64,000 bases of DNA from Pseudomonas sp. NBRC 111124 (lineage in GTDB: Bacteria; Pseudomonadota; Gammaproteobacteria; Pseudomonadales; Pseudomonadaceae): positions 1-64,000 of the forward strand of contig NZ_BCBA01000048.1 in assembly GCF_001320245.1 (NCBI RefSeq), written 5' to 3'. The translations under genes were made by a program, and so were the position numbers. The notes beneath the pieces are model-generated. The model was not told where the DNA came from. It made no database searches and saw only the letters and a program-made list of their open reading frames with translations. Shown here piece after piece: positions 1-10,733 of this stretch; position 1 is the stretch's first letter; each line of letters begins with the position of its first letter.

Positions 1-59
1 TTCCTTAACAACCTAACTCGTTGAATCTCAAGGAGTTTGTCGTTCCGATGTCGCTGGAA

Positions 60-120
60 GTGGGGCGCATTATAAGGGGATTCGAAATCCCGTCAACCTC
101 TAATTTCAAGAAACTTTAAT
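60..120 (-). promoter_or_regulatory. rRNA-type strong promoter reading out of the left edge
   Basis: On the minus strand there is a -35 box TTGACG (96-91), a 16-base spacer and a perfect -10 box TATAAT (74-69). A GC-rich discriminator (GCGCCCC) follows, and an AT-rich UP-like stretch lies upstream (about 120-98). This layout is typical of growth-rate-regulated rRNA promoters. In Pseudomonas an rRNA operon commonly follows the tyrS/tyrZ gene, so the 16S gene probably lies just outside the window. The boxes are seen directly; the rRNA target is inferred. Confidence 0.75.
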
Positions 121-134
121 GTCGCTGAAAAACA

Positions 135-163
135 AAGCGGGGAGGCTTGCCGGCCTCCCCGCT
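135..163 (-). terminator. rho-independent terminator of tyrS
   Basis: Read on the minus strand, a perfect 12-bp GC-rich stem (AAGCGGGGAGGC and its complement) with a short loop is followed by TTTGTTTTT. It lies about 25 bases past the tyrS stop and separates tyrS from the promoter to its left. Confidence 0.85.
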
Positions 164-188
164 TCTATATAGCTACACCAATAGGCAG

Positions 189-1388
189 TCACTCAGCCTT
201 GAGGGTTACCCGGCCAAACGACTTCTTGCCCGCCTGGCACACATGCGTCGCACCGAGAACAAACATGAAGTCCTTGTCGACTACCGCACCATCAACCTTC
301 ACCGCACCGCCACTGAGCAGGTCGCGCGCCTGCGCCGAGTTCTTCACCAGGCCCGCGCGGTTCAGCACGGCGGCGATCGGCAGGTCCTCAGCCGCAGCCA
401 CTTCGATCTCCGGCAGATCTTCCGGCAGCTCGCCTTCCTTCATGCGGTTACCCGCAGCGCGGTGAGCATTGGCCGCCGCTTCTTCACCATGGAAGCGCGC
501 AACGATCTCTTCGGCCAGCTTGATCTTGATGTCACGCGGGTTGGCACCATTGGCAACGTCAGCCCTGAACTGCTCGATCTCTTCCATCGAACGGAAACTC
601 AGCAACTCGAAGTAACGCCACATCAAGGTGTCCGGGATCGACACCAGCTTGCTGTACATCACGCCAGGCGCTTCCTGGATACCCACATAGTTACCCAGCG
701 ACTTGGACATCTTCTTCACGCCATCGAGCCCTTCGAGCAATGGCATGGTCACGATGTTCTGTGCTTCCTGCCCGTAGGAACGCTGCAACTCGCGCCCCAT
801 CAGCAGGTTGAACTTCTGGTCGGTACCCCCAAGCTCCACATCAGCCTTAAGCGCCACGGAGTCGTAGCCCTGCACCAGTGGGTAGAGGAACTCGTGAATG
901 GCAATCGGCTGGTTGGTTGTGTAGCGCTTGTCGAAATCATCGCGCTCGAGCATGCGCGCAACGGTGTACTGCGACGCCAAGCGAATGAAGTCGGCGGGTG
1001 TCAGCTGATCCATCCAGGTGGAGTTGAAGGCGACCTCGGTCTTGGCCGGGTCGAGAATCTTGAACACCTGCTGTTTGTAGGTCTCGGCGTTATCCAGCAC
1101 CTGCTCGCGGGTCAGCGGCGGACGCGTGGCACTCTTGCCGCTCGGGTCACCGATCATGCCGGTGAAGTCACCGATCAGGAAGATGACCTGATGCCCCAGA
1201 TCCTGGAACTGGCGCAGCTTGTTGATCAGTACCGTATGCCCCAAATGAAGGTCAGGTGCAGTCGGGTCGAAGCCTGCCTTGATACGCAGAGGCTGGCCGC
1301 GCTTGAGCTTCTCGACCAGTTCCGACTCGACCAACACCTCTTCCGCACCGCGCTTGATAAGCGCCAGCTGCTCTTCAACCGACTTCAT
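189..1388 (-). CDS. tyrS: Tyrosine--tRNA ligase
   Basis: A 399-residue class I aminoacyl-tRNA synthetase that charges tRNA-Tyr in the cytoplasm. The HIGH-type motif is HLGH at residues 48-51 and the KMSKS loop is at 226-230. A C-terminal S4 RNA-binding domain spans about 335-395, with a typical GGAVKVDG turn. The start at 1388 (MKSVEEQ) was chosen over an upstream ATG because it gives the usual family length. The length and domain set match the TyrZ-type enzyme of pseudomonads, which often have a second tyrosyl-tRNA synthetase elsewhere, so tyrZ is an alternative name. It diverges from the M23 peptidase gene and is followed by a clear terminator. Confidence 0.96.
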   Translation of the reverse strand: MKSVEEQLALIKRGAEEVLVESELVEKLKRGQPLRIKAGFDPTAPDLHLGHTVLINKLRQFQDLGHQVIFLIGDFTGMIGDPSGKSATRPPLTREQVLDNAETYKQQVFKILDPAKTEVAFNSTWMDQLTPADFIRLASQYTVARMLERDDFDKRYTTNQPIAIHEFLYPLVQGYDSVALKADVELGGTDQKFNLLMGRELQRSYGQEAQNIVTMPLLEGLDGVKKMSKSLGNYVGIQEAPGVMYSKLVSIPDTLMWRYFELLSFRSMEEIEQFRADVANGANPRDIKIKLAEEIVARFHGEEAAANAHRAAGNRMKEGELPEDLPEIEVAAAEDLPIAAVLNRAGLVKNSAQARDLLSGGAVKVDGAVVDKDFMFVLGATHVCQAGKKSFGRVTLKAE

Positions 1389-1603
1389 AGACAGACCCGC
1401 AAGGCTCAGATTCAAAGGGAGCCAACCATACAAGATCGGCCATCAATTACAAGTTTCGAAATGAAATGTGACCTGACCGACGCGTCACTGCGTCTACGCG
1501 CCCTTGCGCGAAAGTAGATTTGGTTATATTTTATACAGTTATTTCATCTTCATCATGTCATTCATCTTTTCCATATTCATTTTTCTTCAAAGTCACCTTA
1601 CCT

Positions 1604-3022
1604 ATGACCAACGAAACGCCTAAAGCGCCCCCGCTTTATCCGAAAAGCCATCTGTTGGCCGCCAGCGGCATTGCCGCCCTGCTCAGCCTGGCACTGCTGG
1701 TATTTCCTTCCAGCGAAGTCGAAGCGAAGAAGACAACCCTCAGCCTGGAGCTGGAGAGCCCGGCCGAGCAGCTGAAGGACGAGTCCAACGCCGCCCCGCT
1801 GGTACAGACCCAAGGCGATCAAGGCTCCCCCTTCGCCCAGATAGACGGCGCCGAAACCAACACCGAGCAGGCAGCACAGGAAGCGCCTGCCACCGAGCAA
1901 AAGCCAGAAGCCAAAGAGCCAGGTCATCGCGAAGTGACCGTAGCCCGCGGCGACACCCTGTCTACCCTCTTCGCCAAGGTCGGCCTCCCAGCCAACGCGG
2001 TGCATGACCTGCTGGCCACCAACAAGCAGGCCAAGCAGTTCAGCCAGCTCAAGCATGGCCAGGTATTGCAGTTCGAGCTTGACAAGGATGGCCAACTGGC
2101 CAGCCTGCACAGCAAGGTCAGCAACCTCGAAACCATCCGCCTGACCAAGACCGCCAAGGGCTACACCTTTGATCGCGAGATCAGCAAACCGGTGGTCCGC
2201 ACCGCTTACGCACACGGCGTCATCAAGAGCTCGCTGTCGGCCTCGGCCCAGCGCGCCGGCCTGTCCCACAGCATGACCATGGACATGGCCAAGGTCCTGG
2301 GTTACGACATCGATTTCGCCCAGGACATCCGCCCCGGCGACGAGTTCGACGTGGTCTACGAGCAGAAGGTCATGGATGGCAAAGTGGTCGGCACCGGCAA
2401 CATCCTGTCCGCGCGTTTTACCAACCGCGGCAAGACGTATACCGCCGTGCGCTACACCAACAAGCAGGGCAACACCAGCTACTACACCGCCGACGGCAAC
2501 AGCCTGCGCAAGGCGTTCATCCGTACCCCGGTCGACTTCGCCCGCATCAGCTCGCGCTTCTCCGCCGGCCGCAAGCACCCGATCCTGAACAAGATCCGCG
2601 CACACAAAGGTGTGGACTATGCCGCACCGCGTGGCACGCCAATCAAGGCAGCAGGTGATGGTCGTATCGAGCTGGCTGGTCGCCGCGGCGGTTACGGCAA
2701 CACCGTGATCATCGCCCACGGCAACAGCTACAAAACCCTTTACGGTCATATGCAGGGCTTTGCGAAGGGCATCAAGACCGGCAGCAACGTGAAGCAGGGC
2801 CAGATCATTGGCTACATCGGTACCACTGGCCTGTCGACCGGCCCGCACCTGCACTACGAGTTCCAGGTCAATGGCGTCCACGTGGACCCGCTGAGCCAGA
2901 AGGTTCCAATGGCAGACCCTATTGCCAAGAACGAGCGCCAGCGCTTCATGCAGCAGAGCCAACCACTGATCGCCCGCATGGACCAGGAAAAGGCCACCAT
3001 GCTCGCAGCGAACAAGCGTTGA
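1604..3022 (+). CDS. M23 family murein DD-endopeptidase (MepM-like)
   Basis: A 472-residue cell-envelope peptidase. Residues 16-34 form a membrane anchor or uncleaved signal. An acidic, Ala/Gln-rich linker follows, then a LysM/OapA-like region at about 105-185 (GDTLSTLFAKVG). The LytM/M23 domain at about 315-440 has the zinc ligands H334 and D338 (HKGVD) and H415/H417 (HLH), so it looks active. Family members cut peptide crosslinks in peptidoglycan to allow wall growth. The start at 1604 was preferred because the upstream in-frame extension is Ser/Phe-rich and unlike the family. The anmK start lies three bases past the stop, which suggests an operon that joins wall cutting to recycling. Confidence 0.9.
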   Translation: MTNETPKAPPLYPKSHLLAASGIAALLSLALLVFPSSEVEAKKTTLSLELESPAEQLKDESNAAPLVQTQGDQGSPFAQIDGAETNTEQAAQEAPATEQKPEAKEPGHREVTVARGDTLSTLFAKVGLPANAVHDLLATNKQAKQFSQLKHGQVLQFELDKDGQLASLHSKVSNLETIRLTKTAKGYTFDREISKPVVRTAYAHGVIKSSLSASAQRAGLSHSMTMDMAKVLGYDIDFAQDIRPGDEFDVVYEQKVMDGKVVGTGNILSARFTNRGKTYTAVRYTNKQGNTSYYTADGNSLRKAFIRTPVDFARISSRFSAGRKHPILNKIRAHKGVDYAAPRGTPIKAAGDGRIELAGRRGGYGNTVIIAHGNSYKTLYGHMQGFAKGIKTGSNVKQGQIIGYIGTTGLSTGPHLHYEFQVNGVHVDPLSQKVPMADPIAKNERQRFMQQSQPLIARMDQEKATMLAANKR

Positions 3023-4117
<1,095 letters not shown>

Positions 4118-4133
4118 TCCCACCCTAGAATGC

Positions 4134-4161
4134 AAAACGCCGCGCAATTGCGCGGCGTTTT
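4134..4161. terminator. Bidirectional terminator between anmK and erpA
   Basis: A stem of AACGCCGCGC and its complement around an AATT loop is flanked by AAAA on the left and TTTTCGT on the right. It sits between the converging anmK and erpA stops and can serve both. Confidence 0.8.
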
Positions 4162-4175
4162 CGTGTAGCCGGGTT

Positions 4176-4526
4176 TCAGATCGAGAACGAAGAGCCACAA
4201 CCGCAGGTAGTCGTGGCATTCGGGTTCTTGATCACGAAGCGCGAACCTTCCAGACCTTCCTGGTAGTCCACTTCGGCACCGGCCAGATACTGATAGCTCA
4301 TCGGGTCGACCACCAGCGAAACGCCTTCGCGCTCGACAATGGTGTCATCTTCGGCCACGTCTTCATCGAAGGTGAAACCGTACTGGAAGCCCGAGCAGCC
4401 GCCGCCGGTGACGAACACGCGCAACTTCAGGCGGTCATTGCCTTCTTCGGAAACCAGGTTCTTCACCTTTTGCGCGGCGCCGTGGGTGAATTCCAAAGCC
4501 GTAGGGGTGAAGGTTTCGACGCTCAT
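4176..4526 (-). CDS. erpA: Iron-sulfur cluster insertion protein ErpA
   Basis: A 116-residue A-type Fe-S carrier that delivers clusters to apo-proteins. The three conserved cysteines are C44 (GGGCSGF), C108 and C110 (TTCGCGSSF). The start at 4526 (MSVETFTPT) gives the standard length; the upstream in-frame extension to 4574 is not family-like. It converges on anmK and lies downstream of argC on the same strand, but the argC terminator separates them. Confidence 0.95.
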   Translation of the reverse strand: MSVETFTPTALEFTHGAAQKVKNLVSEEGNDRLKLRVFVTGGGCSGFQYGFTFDEDVAEDDTIVEREGVSLVVDPMSYQYLAGAEVDYQEGLEGSRFVIKNPNATTTCGCGSSFSI

Positions 4527-4631
4527 GTTGATTCTCCCGGCGCTGTTGCCGCCATAAAACTCGATGACGCGCATTATCCGCTTCTCCGAGAAAATTGGTC
4601 AAGAATTGTGCGGCTTTAGTCGCGACAAACA

Positions 4632-4658
4632 AAAAGGCCCGCACGCGGCGGGCCTTTT
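4632..4658 (-). terminator. rho-independent terminator of argC
   Basis: On the minus strand, an 11-bp stem (AAAAGGCCCGC with complement) with a short loop runs into a T-rich tail (TTTTTGTTT). It lies 15 bases beyond the argC stop. Confidence 0.85.
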
Positions 4659-4672
4659 ACATCAACAAGCGC

Positions 4673-5707
4673 TTACGGCAGCAAGCCAGCGTGGGACAGG
4701 CCCATGCGTTCGTCCAGGCCGAACAGGATGTTGAGGTTCTGCACCGCCTGGCCCGACGCCCCCTTGACCAGGTTGTCGATCACCGACAGCACCACCACCA
4801 GGTCACCACCCTGCGGGCGATGAACGGCAATGCGACAGACGTTGGCACCGCGCACGCTGCGGGTTTCCGGGTGGCTGCCGGCCGGCATCACGTCGACGAA
4901 CGGCTCATCGGCGTAGCGCTTCTCGAACAGCGCCTGCAGGTCTATCGACTTATCGGCAACGGTCGCGTACAGGGTGGCGTGGATGCCACGGATCATCGGA
5001 GTCAGGTGCGGGACGAAGGTCAGGCCAATGTCCCTGCCTGCAGCCAGGCGCAGGCCTTGGCTGATTTCAGGCAGGTGGCGGTGACCTTTGACTGCATAGG
5101 CCTTCATGCTTTCGCCAGCCTCACAGAACAGCGAACCGACAGCTGCACCACGGCCAGCGCCGCTGACGCCCGATTTGCAGTCGGCGATCAGGCGCGAAGT
5201 GTCGGCCAGGCCAGCTTCGAGCAGCGGAAGGAAGCCCAGCTGGGTAGCCGTCGGGTAGCAGCCCGGCACGGCAATCAGGCGCGCCTGGCGGATCTTTTCG
5301 CGGTTGACTTCAGGCAGGCCGTAGACGGCGTCCTCGAGCAGTTCTGGTGCACCATGTGGCTGGCCATACCACTTGCCCCATTCGGTGGCGTCCTGCAGGC
5401 GGAAGTCTGCAGACAAGTCAATGACCTTGGTTCCGGCAGCTAACAGTTCGCCAGCCAGGGCGTGGGCGACACCGTGCGGGGTGGCGAAGAACACCACGTC
5501 GCAAGCGGCCAGGGTCTTGGTGTCCGGCACGCTGAAAGCCAGGCCGTCATAGTGACCGCGCAGGTTCGGATACATGTCGGCGACCGCTACGCCCGCTTCG
5601 GAGCGCGAAGTGATGACCGCCACTTCGGCCTGTGGATGCTGTGCCAGCAGACGCAACAGTTCGACGCCGGTGTAACCCGTGCCGCCGACAATACCGACCT
5701 TGATCAT
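4673..5707 (-). CDS. argC: N-acetyl-gamma-glutamyl-phosphate reductase
   Basis: A 344-residue NADPH-dependent reductase that makes N-acetylglutamate semialdehyde in arginine synthesis. The Rossmann motif GGTGYTG is at residues 8-14 and the catalytic cysteine is C150 in AVPGCYPTA. The length matches the type 1 ArgC family. It is transcribed alone, divergently from hemJ, with 142 bases between the two starts. Confidence 0.96.
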   Translation of the reverse strand: MIKVGIVGGTGYTGVELLRLLAQHPQAEVAVITSRSEAGVAVADMYPNLRGHYDGLAFSVPDTKTLAACDVVFFATPHGVAHALAGELLAAGTKVIDLSADFRLQDATEWGKWYGQPHGAPELLEDAVYGLPEVNREKIRQARLIAVPGCYPTATQLGFLPLLEAGLADTSRLIADCKSGVSGAGRGAAVGSLFCEAGESMKAYAVKGHRHLPEISQGLRLAAGRDIGLTFVPHLTPMIRGIHATLYATVADKSIDLQALFEKRYADEPFVDVMPAGSHPETRSVRGANVCRIAVHRPQGGDLVVVLSVIDNLVKGASGQAVQNLNILFGLDERMGLSHAGLLP

Positions 5708-5849
5708 AACGCTTGCCCCTTATCAACGAGCCGTCTGGAAAGCGCACGATGATAGGGGCGCAAAGCGCCTGTAACAACTCTTGGGGTGCCCCTTCGGGCG
5801 CTTGGGCTCTACTATCTGACGACCGTGATTACCTGAAGGAACTCCCTCC

Positions 5850-6275
5850 ATGCTTTACCTATGGATCAAAGCGCTGCACATCGTCAGCGTGGTCTGCTGG
5901 TTCGCCGGCCTGTTCTACCTGCCCAGGCTGTTCGTCTACCACGCCCAGAGCCAGGACAGCATCAGCCAGGAACGCTTCGTTACCATGGAGCGCAAGCTGT
6001 ACCGCGGCATCATGAACCCGGCAATGATCGCTACCTATATATTCGGCGCCTGGATGCTCTACCTCACCCCCGGCTGGCTGAGCCAAGGCTGGCTGCATGC
6101 CAAGCTCACCCTGGTGATTCTGCTGACCGGCTACCATCACATCTGTGGTGCCCAGCGCAAACGCTTCGCCGCTGGCACCAATACTCGCAGCCATGTGTAT
6201 TACCGTTGGTTCAACGAGGTTCCGGTGCTGATCCTGCTGGGCATCGTGATTCTCGTGGTGGTCAAACCGTTCTGA
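5850..6275 (+). CDS. hemJ: Protoporphyrinogen IX oxidase HemJ
   Basis: A 141-residue membrane protein with four predicted helices. It carries the conserved HemJ residues H10, R26 and the WLHAK segment ending at K85, and it has the compact family length. HemJ oxidises protoporphyrinogen IX to protoporphyrin IX in the inner membrane in species that lack HemG or HemY. It is followed after 23 bases by a nitronate monooxygenase gene on the same strand. Older annotations call such proteins CopD-like or UPF0093. Confidence 0.88.
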   Translation: MLYLWIKALHIVSVVCWFAGLFYLPRLFVYHAQSQDSISQERFVTMERKLYRGIMNPAMIATYIFGAWMLYLTPGWLSQGWLHAKLTLVILLTGYHHICGAQRKRFAAGTNTRSHVYYRWFNEVPVLILLGIVILVVVKPF

Positions 6276-6298
6276 CATAAAACGATGGAGCCTCACCC

Positions 6299-7255
6299 AT
6301 GTCCCTGCCTGCTTCGCTCGAACAACGCCTGCGCTTGCCTGTGGTGGCAGCGCCGATGTTCCTGATTTCCAACCCCCAGCTGGTACTGGCCTGCTGCGCT
6401 AGCGGTGTGGTCGGCAGCTTCCCTGCACTGAACCAGCGTGACAGCGCCGGCTTCAAGGGCTGGCTGGAGGAAATAGAGGCAGGCTTGGCGCAGCTGCAAG
6501 CGCCAGCGCCCTATGCGGTGAACTTGATCGTGCACCCGACCAACCCGCGGTTGCAGGCCGACCTGGCACTGTGCGTCGAGCACCGTGTGCCCATCGTCAT
6601 CACCAGCCTTGGTGCCGTCAAGGAAGTGGTAGATGCGGTGCACGGCTATGGCGGTCTGGTATTTCATGACGTGACCACCCGGCGGCACGCGGAAAAAGCC
6701 GCCGAGGCCGGCGTCGATGGCCTGATCGCCGTAGCGGCGGGCGCCGGCGGCCATGCCGGAACCTGGAGCCCGTTCGCCCTGGCGGCCGAAATCCGCCAGT
6801 TCTTCGACAAGACCTTGCTACTGGCCGGCTGCATCAACCACGGCCACGAGATTCTCGCCGCGCAATTGCTCGGTGCCGACCTGGCCTACATGGGCACCCG
6901 CTTCATCGCCACTCAGGAAAGCCATGCCCAGGATGGTTACAAGCAGATGCTGATCGATGCCCACGCCGCCGATATCATCCACACACCTGCCGTGTCTGGC
7001 ATCCCGGCCAGCTTTCTGCGCCCCAGCCTGGAGCTGGCTGGCTATGACATGGCGGCACTGAAATCCGGGCACGAGCAAGGCAAGCTCAAACCGATCGACG
7101 ATGAGGCCAAGGCGTGGAAAACCGTCTGGTCCGCTGGCCAAGGCGTAGGCGACATCCACGACCTGCCTGCGGCCGCCACACTGATCGAGCGCCTGCACGG
7201 CGAGTACCGCGCCGCCCTGGAGCGTACCCTGACATTGCGCGACAAGGCCTTATAG
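6299..7255 (+). CDS. Nitronate monooxygenase family FMN protein
   Basis: A 318-residue TIM-barrel flavoprotein of the nitronate monooxygenase (2-nitropropane dioxygenase) family. The FMN-binding start (PVVAAPMFLISNP) is at residues 14-26, and the catalytic-base histidine is H152 in AGAGGHAGT. Family members oxidise toxic nitronates; the physiological substrate here cannot be read from sequence. It lies 23 bases after hemJ and 67 bases before an SDR gene. Confidence 0.88.
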   Translation: MSLPASLEQRLRLPVVAAPMFLISNPQLVLACCASGVVGSFPALNQRDSAGFKGWLEEIEAGLAQLQAPAPYAVNLIVHPTNPRLQADLALCVEHRVPIVITSLGAVKEVVDAVHGYGGLVFHDVTTRRHAEKAAEAGVDGLIAVAAGAGGHAGTWSPFALAAEIRQFFDKTLLLAGCINHGHEILAAQLLGADLAYMGTRFIATQESHAQDGYKQMLIDAHAADIIHTPAVSGIPASFLRPSLELAGYDMAALKSGHEQGKLKPIDDEAKAWKTVWSAGQGVGDIHDLPAAATLIERLHGEYRAALERTLTLRDKAL

Positions 7256-7322
7256 CAAAAGGCAACAACTCGCCTGGCCAGGCTGTACACTAGGCGCCCT
7301 CTACAGCCCCCAGGAGCCTTGC

Positions 7323-8105
7323 ATGACCCGTTACGCCATGATCACCGGCGCTTCCAGCGGCTTGGGCCTGGCCCTGGCGGAAGCCCTGGCACGGCGCGGG
7401 CGCAACCTGATCCTGGTGGCACGCCATCGCGAAACGCTGGAGCCGGTAGCGCTCGAACTGGCCCAGCGCTTCGGCGTCGAGGTGCTGCTACGCGCCTGTG
7501 ATCTCAGCCAACCCCTGCGGCTGTCCGGTTTCGTTCTCGAACTGGAAGAAGGCGAGCGACGCATCGACTTGCTGGTCAACTGTGCCGGTCAGCGGACCTA
7601 CGGCCCGTTCCTGGCCCACGAATGGGCCGACGAACAGGACCTGCTGGAAGTCAACATCCTCGCCCTGAGCCGCCTGTGTCATGCCATCGGCAACCTGATG
7701 GCGGTGCAAGGTGGCGGGCAGATTCTCAACGTCGCTGGCCTGGCCGCCGTTGCGCCAGGCCCGGGAATGGCCACCTATGCCGCCAGCAAGGCGTACGTGC
7801 TGAACTTCACCGAAGCGCTGCGCGAAGAGCTCAAGCCCGCCGGCATCAAGGTATCGGTACTTTGCCCCGGCCCGGTACGCTCGTCGCGCCGACGCATACC
7901 CAGGCTTGAAGGTAACAGTCGTTGCCTGAGCCCTGAAGAAGTGGCGCTGTACACCGTGCGCGCACTGGCCAAAAATCGCGCAGTGATCATGCCGGTACGC
8001 CGCAACCGCTGGCTGGCCTTCGCCCCACGCCTGCTGCCGCGCTGGCTGACGCGCAAGCTGGCCGGTTTCATCCACCGCCGCTACTGCCCGATCGGCATGG
8101 AATAG
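7323..8105 (+). CDS. SDR-family oxidoreductase lacking the usual catalytic Ser
   Basis: A 260-residue classical short-chain dehydrogenase/reductase fold. The cofactor motif TGASSGLG is at residues 8-15, NCAG at 86-89, and the active-site Tyr152 and Lys156 are in TYAASKAY. The residues that normally hold the catalytic serine, 13-14 positions before the Tyr, read Ala138-Gly139 (LNVAGLAA) instead of Ser-Ser. The C-terminus has an Arg-rich amphipathic tail (about 220-250: RRNRWLAF, LLPRWLTRKL), which may touch membranes. The substrate is unknown. The missing serine suggests altered or weak redox activity. Confidence 0.85.
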   Translation: MTRYAMITGASSGLGLALAEALARRGRNLILVARHRETLEPVALELAQRFGVEVLLRACDLSQPLRLSGFVLELEEGERRIDLLVNCAGQRTYGPFLAHEWADEQDLLEVNILALSRLCHAIGNLMAVQGGGQILNVAGLAAVAPGPGMATYAASKAYVLNFTEALREELKPAGIKVSVLCPGPVRSSRRRIPRLEGNSRCLSPEEVALYTVRALAKNRAVIMPVRRNRWLAFAPRLLPRWLTRKLAGFIHRRYCPIGME

Positions 8106-8168
8106 CTACTGGGCGAGTGGCGCGCGGCTGAGTACACTCGGCCCGACACTCACCATGGAGCACGTGCT

Positions 8169-8507
8169 GTGGACGATCTATTCCTCAAAATCATCAACCG
8201 GGAAATCCCGGCGGATATCATCTACGAAGATGACCAGATCCTGGCCTTCAAGGACATCGCCCCAGCGGCGCCGGTACATTTTCTGGTCATCCCGAAGAAA
8301 CACATCCGCACCCTCAACGACCTGACCGAAGAGGACAAGGCCCTGGCCGGCCATATCCTGTTCACTGCCCAGCGCCTGGCGGTCGAACAAGGCTGCGAAG
8401 AAGGCTTCCGCGTGGTCATGAACTGCAACCCGAAAGGCGGCCAGACCGTCTACCACATCCATATGCACGTGCTTGGCCAGCGCCAGATGAACTGGCCGCC
8501 GGGCTGA
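8169..8507 (+). CDS. HIT family purine nucleoside phosphoramidase (HinT-like)
   Basis: A 112-residue histidine-triad protein. The catalytic H-x-H-x-H is H96-H98-H100 (YHIHMHVLG), with the family N-terminal motif FLKIINREIPADIIYED. HinT enzymes hydrolyse AMP-lysine-type phosphoramidates. The start is GTG at 8169; the nearby ATG at 8155 is out of frame. It lies between the SDR gene and coq7 on the same strand. Confidence 0.92.
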   Translation: MDDLFLKIINREIPADIIYEDDQILAFKDIAPAAPVHFLVIPKKHIRTLNDLTEEDKALAGHILFTAQRLAVEQGCEEGFRVVMNCNPKGGQTVYHIHMHVLGQRQMNWPPG

Positions 8508-8573
8508 CCCAAGGCAAGCCCCTTCCGAGCGATTGAGGTAAACTGTCGGGCATCACTTCAGCGGAGGTGCCCG

Positions 8574-9221
8574 ATGGCCACCGAACGTCACTACTCGCCG
8601 CTCGACCGCTTGTTGCTGCAGGCCGATACCGCCATGCGCACCTTGCTACCCTTCAGCGGCCAACCGTCACGCCCGTCGCCGGCGATCATCCAGCCGGATG
8701 CCGAACTGGATGACAACCAGGCCCGTCACATTGCCGGGCTCATGCGCATCAACCACACCGGCGAAGTCTGTGCCCAGGCGCTGTATCAGGGCCAAGCCAT
8801 GACCGCCAAGCTGCCGCAAGTGCGCAAGGCCATGGAACATGCCGCCGAGGAAGAAATCGACCACCTGGCCTGGTGCGAACAACGCATCCGCCAGCTGGGC
8901 AGCCACCCGAGCGTGCTCAACCCGTTGTTCTACGGCATGTCGTTCGGCATCGGCGCCCTCGCCGGCCTGGTCAGCGACAAGGTCAGCCTTGGTTTCGTCG
9001 CCGCTACCGAGCATCAGGTGTGCAAGCACCTGGACGAACACCTCGAGCAGCTCCCCCAGCAGGACGAAAAGTCCCGCGCCATCCTCGAGCAGATGCGCGT
9101 GGATGAAGAGCAGCATGCAGAATCCGCACTCGAAGCTGGCGGCTATCGCTTCCCGATGCCAGTGCGCTTGGGCATGAGTCTGCTAGCCAAGGTCATGACC
9201 AAGAGTACTTACCGCATCTAA
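8574..9221 (+). CDS. coq7: 3-demethoxyubiquinol 3-hydroxylase
   Basis: A 215-residue di-iron hydroxylase that adds the last ring hydroxyl in ubiquinone synthesis. Two-iron ligands are visible as E64 (NHTGEVCAQ), E94xxH97 (EEIDH), E146 and E178xxH181 (DEEQHAE). This is the full-length Coq7 form used in Pseudomonas in place of UbiF. The start is ATG at 8574 after GGAGG. The next gene begins 10 bases downstream, which suggests co-transcription. Confidence 0.95.
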   Translation: MATERHYSPLDRLLLQADTAMRTLLPFSGQPSRPSPAIIQPDAELDDNQARHIAGLMRINHTGEVCAQALYQGQAMTAKLPQVRKAMEHAAEEEIDHLAWCEQRIRQLGSHPSVLNPLFYGMSFGIGALAGLVSDKVSLGFVAATEHQVCKHLDEHLEQLPQQDEKSRAILEQMRVDEEQHAESALEAGGYRFPMPVRLGMSLLAKVMTKSTYRI

Positions 9222-9231
9222 GGGCGCACAC

Positions 9232-10272
9232 ATGACGGACCGTATCGACGCCAAGGACCTGGCGCGCGCCGTGCAAGCCGGCATTCTCCAACCAGGTCAG
9301 GACCAGGCCCTGCTGGCGTTTCTGCGCCAGCAACCGCCAGCCCGGGGTAGTTTCCAGCTTGCCCATGTCGCCTTCTACTTCGGCGCCCTGCTGATCATGG
9401 GCGCGATGGGCTGGCTGCTGACCGAAGCCTGGATGACGATTGGCGATGGGGCGTTGCTGGCCGTCGCCACGCTTTATATTGTTCTGCTTACGTCGTTCGC
9501 CCTCAAACTGCAGGGCCGCAAGCAACCGGTTGCTGCTGGTGTGCTGGCCGCCGTCGCGGTCAGCATCGTGCCGCTGGTCGTGTTCGCCATCGAGCGCCTG
9601 ATCGGGTGGTGGCCGATGGATGATGCGCAAGCGGACTATCACCAGTACTACACCTACGTGCAGGGCGGCTGGTTGCTGCTGGAGGCCGCCACCGTGGTAG
9701 CCGGGCTGCTGATGTTGCGCCTGATCCCCTACCCCTTCGTGGTGATGCCTATTGCCGTGGCCCTGTGGTTCATGTCGATGGACCTGAGCGAATGGGTGTA
9801 TGGCTCGCCCTTTTCCTGGGAACAGCGGCGCACGGTGTCACTGTGGTTCGGGCTCGGCTTGCTGCTGGCATTCCTGGTCGTCGACGGGCGTACCCGCGAG
9901 GACTATGCCCATTGGGGCTACCTGGCCGGCCTGGCGGCATTCTGGGGCGGGCTTACGATGATGGAAAGCGACAGTGAACTGGGCAAGGCGCTGTACTGCC
10001 TGATCAACCTGGGGTTGATGGGCATGGCGGTGCTGTTGCGCCGGCCAGTGTTCATGGTCTTCGGGGCGATGGGGGTAGCGGCTTATCTGGGGTATCTGTC
10101 TTACGAGGTGTTTGCCGAATCGTTGCTGTTCCCGGTGGTGCTGACCTTGATCGGGCTGGGAGTAATCGGCTTGGGATTGGGGTACCAGAAGCGGCGGGAG
10201 CAGTTGAGCCAGGCCGTCAGGGGGAGCTTGCCGCATTGGTTGCTCGCGGCCCTGCCGGCACTGCGTAACTGA
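9232..10272 (+). CDS. DUF2157-like multi-spanning membrane protein
   Basis: A 346-residue protein with a soluble N-terminal section (about 1-42, DAKDLARAVQAGIL) followed by about nine hydrophobic helices. Short polar loops lie between them, such as WPMDDAQADYHQYY near 125-138. The architecture resembles DUF2157 membrane proteins, whose function is not established. It follows coq7 by 10 bases, so it may be co-transcribed with that gene, but nothing in the sequence ties it to ubiquinone. Confidence 0.75.
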   Translation: MTDRIDAKDLARAVQAGILQPGQDQALLAFLRQQPPARGSFQLAHVAFYFGALLIMGAMGWLLTEAWMTIGDGALLAVATLYIVLLTSFALKLQGRKQPVAAGVLAAVAVSIVPLVVFAIERLIGWWPMDDAQADYHQYYTYVQGGWLLLEAATVVAGLLMLRLIPYPFVVMPIAVALWFMSMDLSEWVYGSPFSWEQRRTVSLWFGLGLLLAFLVVDGRTREDYAHWGYLAGLAAFWGGLTMMESDSELGKALYCLINLGLMGMAVLLRRPVFMVFGAMGVAAYLGYLSYEVFAESLLFPVVLTLIGLGVIGLGLGYQKRREQLSQAVRGSLPHWLLAALPALRN

Positions 10273-10278
10273 AGATCG

Positions 10279-10301
10279 CCCGGGCCGCCAAGCGGTCCGG
10301 G
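10279..10301. terminator. Convergent hairpin between the DUF2157 gene and the osmC-like gene
   Basis: A ten-base-pair stem (CCCGGGCCGC against GCGGTCCGGG, one G-T pair) with a CAA loop lies exactly between the converging stops at 10272 and 10311. No T-run follows on either strand, so strength is uncertain. Confidence 0.5.
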
Positions 10302-10310
10302 AGCTCACAG

Positions 10311-10733
10311 TCAGCCCAGCTCTACGATTTCGTAACCATGGGTGATTTCAACACCGGCACGCTCGAGCATGATCGACGCCGAGCAATACTTCTCGGCCGA
10401 CAGTTCCACCGCACGCTTGACCTGGGCCTCTTTCAGCCCACGCCCTTTGACCACGAAGTTCATATGGATCTTGGTAAACACCTTCGGGTCTTCGCTGGCA
10501 CGTTCGGCTTCCAGGAACGCTTCGCAGCTTTCCACCGCCTGGCGCGACTTCTTCAGAATGCTCACCACGTCGAAGCTGCTGCAGCCACCGAGGCCGAGCA
10601 GGAGCATTTCCATCGGGCGCACGCCCAGGTTGCGGCCACCGGCCTCGGGCGGGCCGTCCATCACTACCACGTGGCCGCTCCCCGACTCACCGAGGAACAT
10701 CGCTTCACCGGCCCACTGGATGCGTGCCTTCAT
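10311..10733 (-). CDS. OsmC family peroxiredoxin-like protein
   Basis: A 140-residue OsmC/Ohr-superfamily protein of the YhfA type. The two reactive-site cysteines are C51 (LGLGGCSSFD) and C117 (EKYCSAS). Family members reduce organic hydroperoxides by a thiol route. The start at 10733 (MKARIQW) gives the common length; the upstream in-frame extension to 10856 is not family-like. It diverges from vfr, and the shared 191-base upstream region contains a TTGACA on its strand near 10823 that may be a -35 box. Confidence 0.9.
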   Translation of the reverse strand: MKARIQWAGEAMFLGESGSGHVVVMDGPPEAGGRNLGVRPMEMLLLGLGGCSSFDVVSILKKSRQAVESCEAFLEAERASEDPKVFTKIHMNFVVKGRGLKEAQVKRAVELSAEKYCSASIMLERAGVEITHGYEIVELG

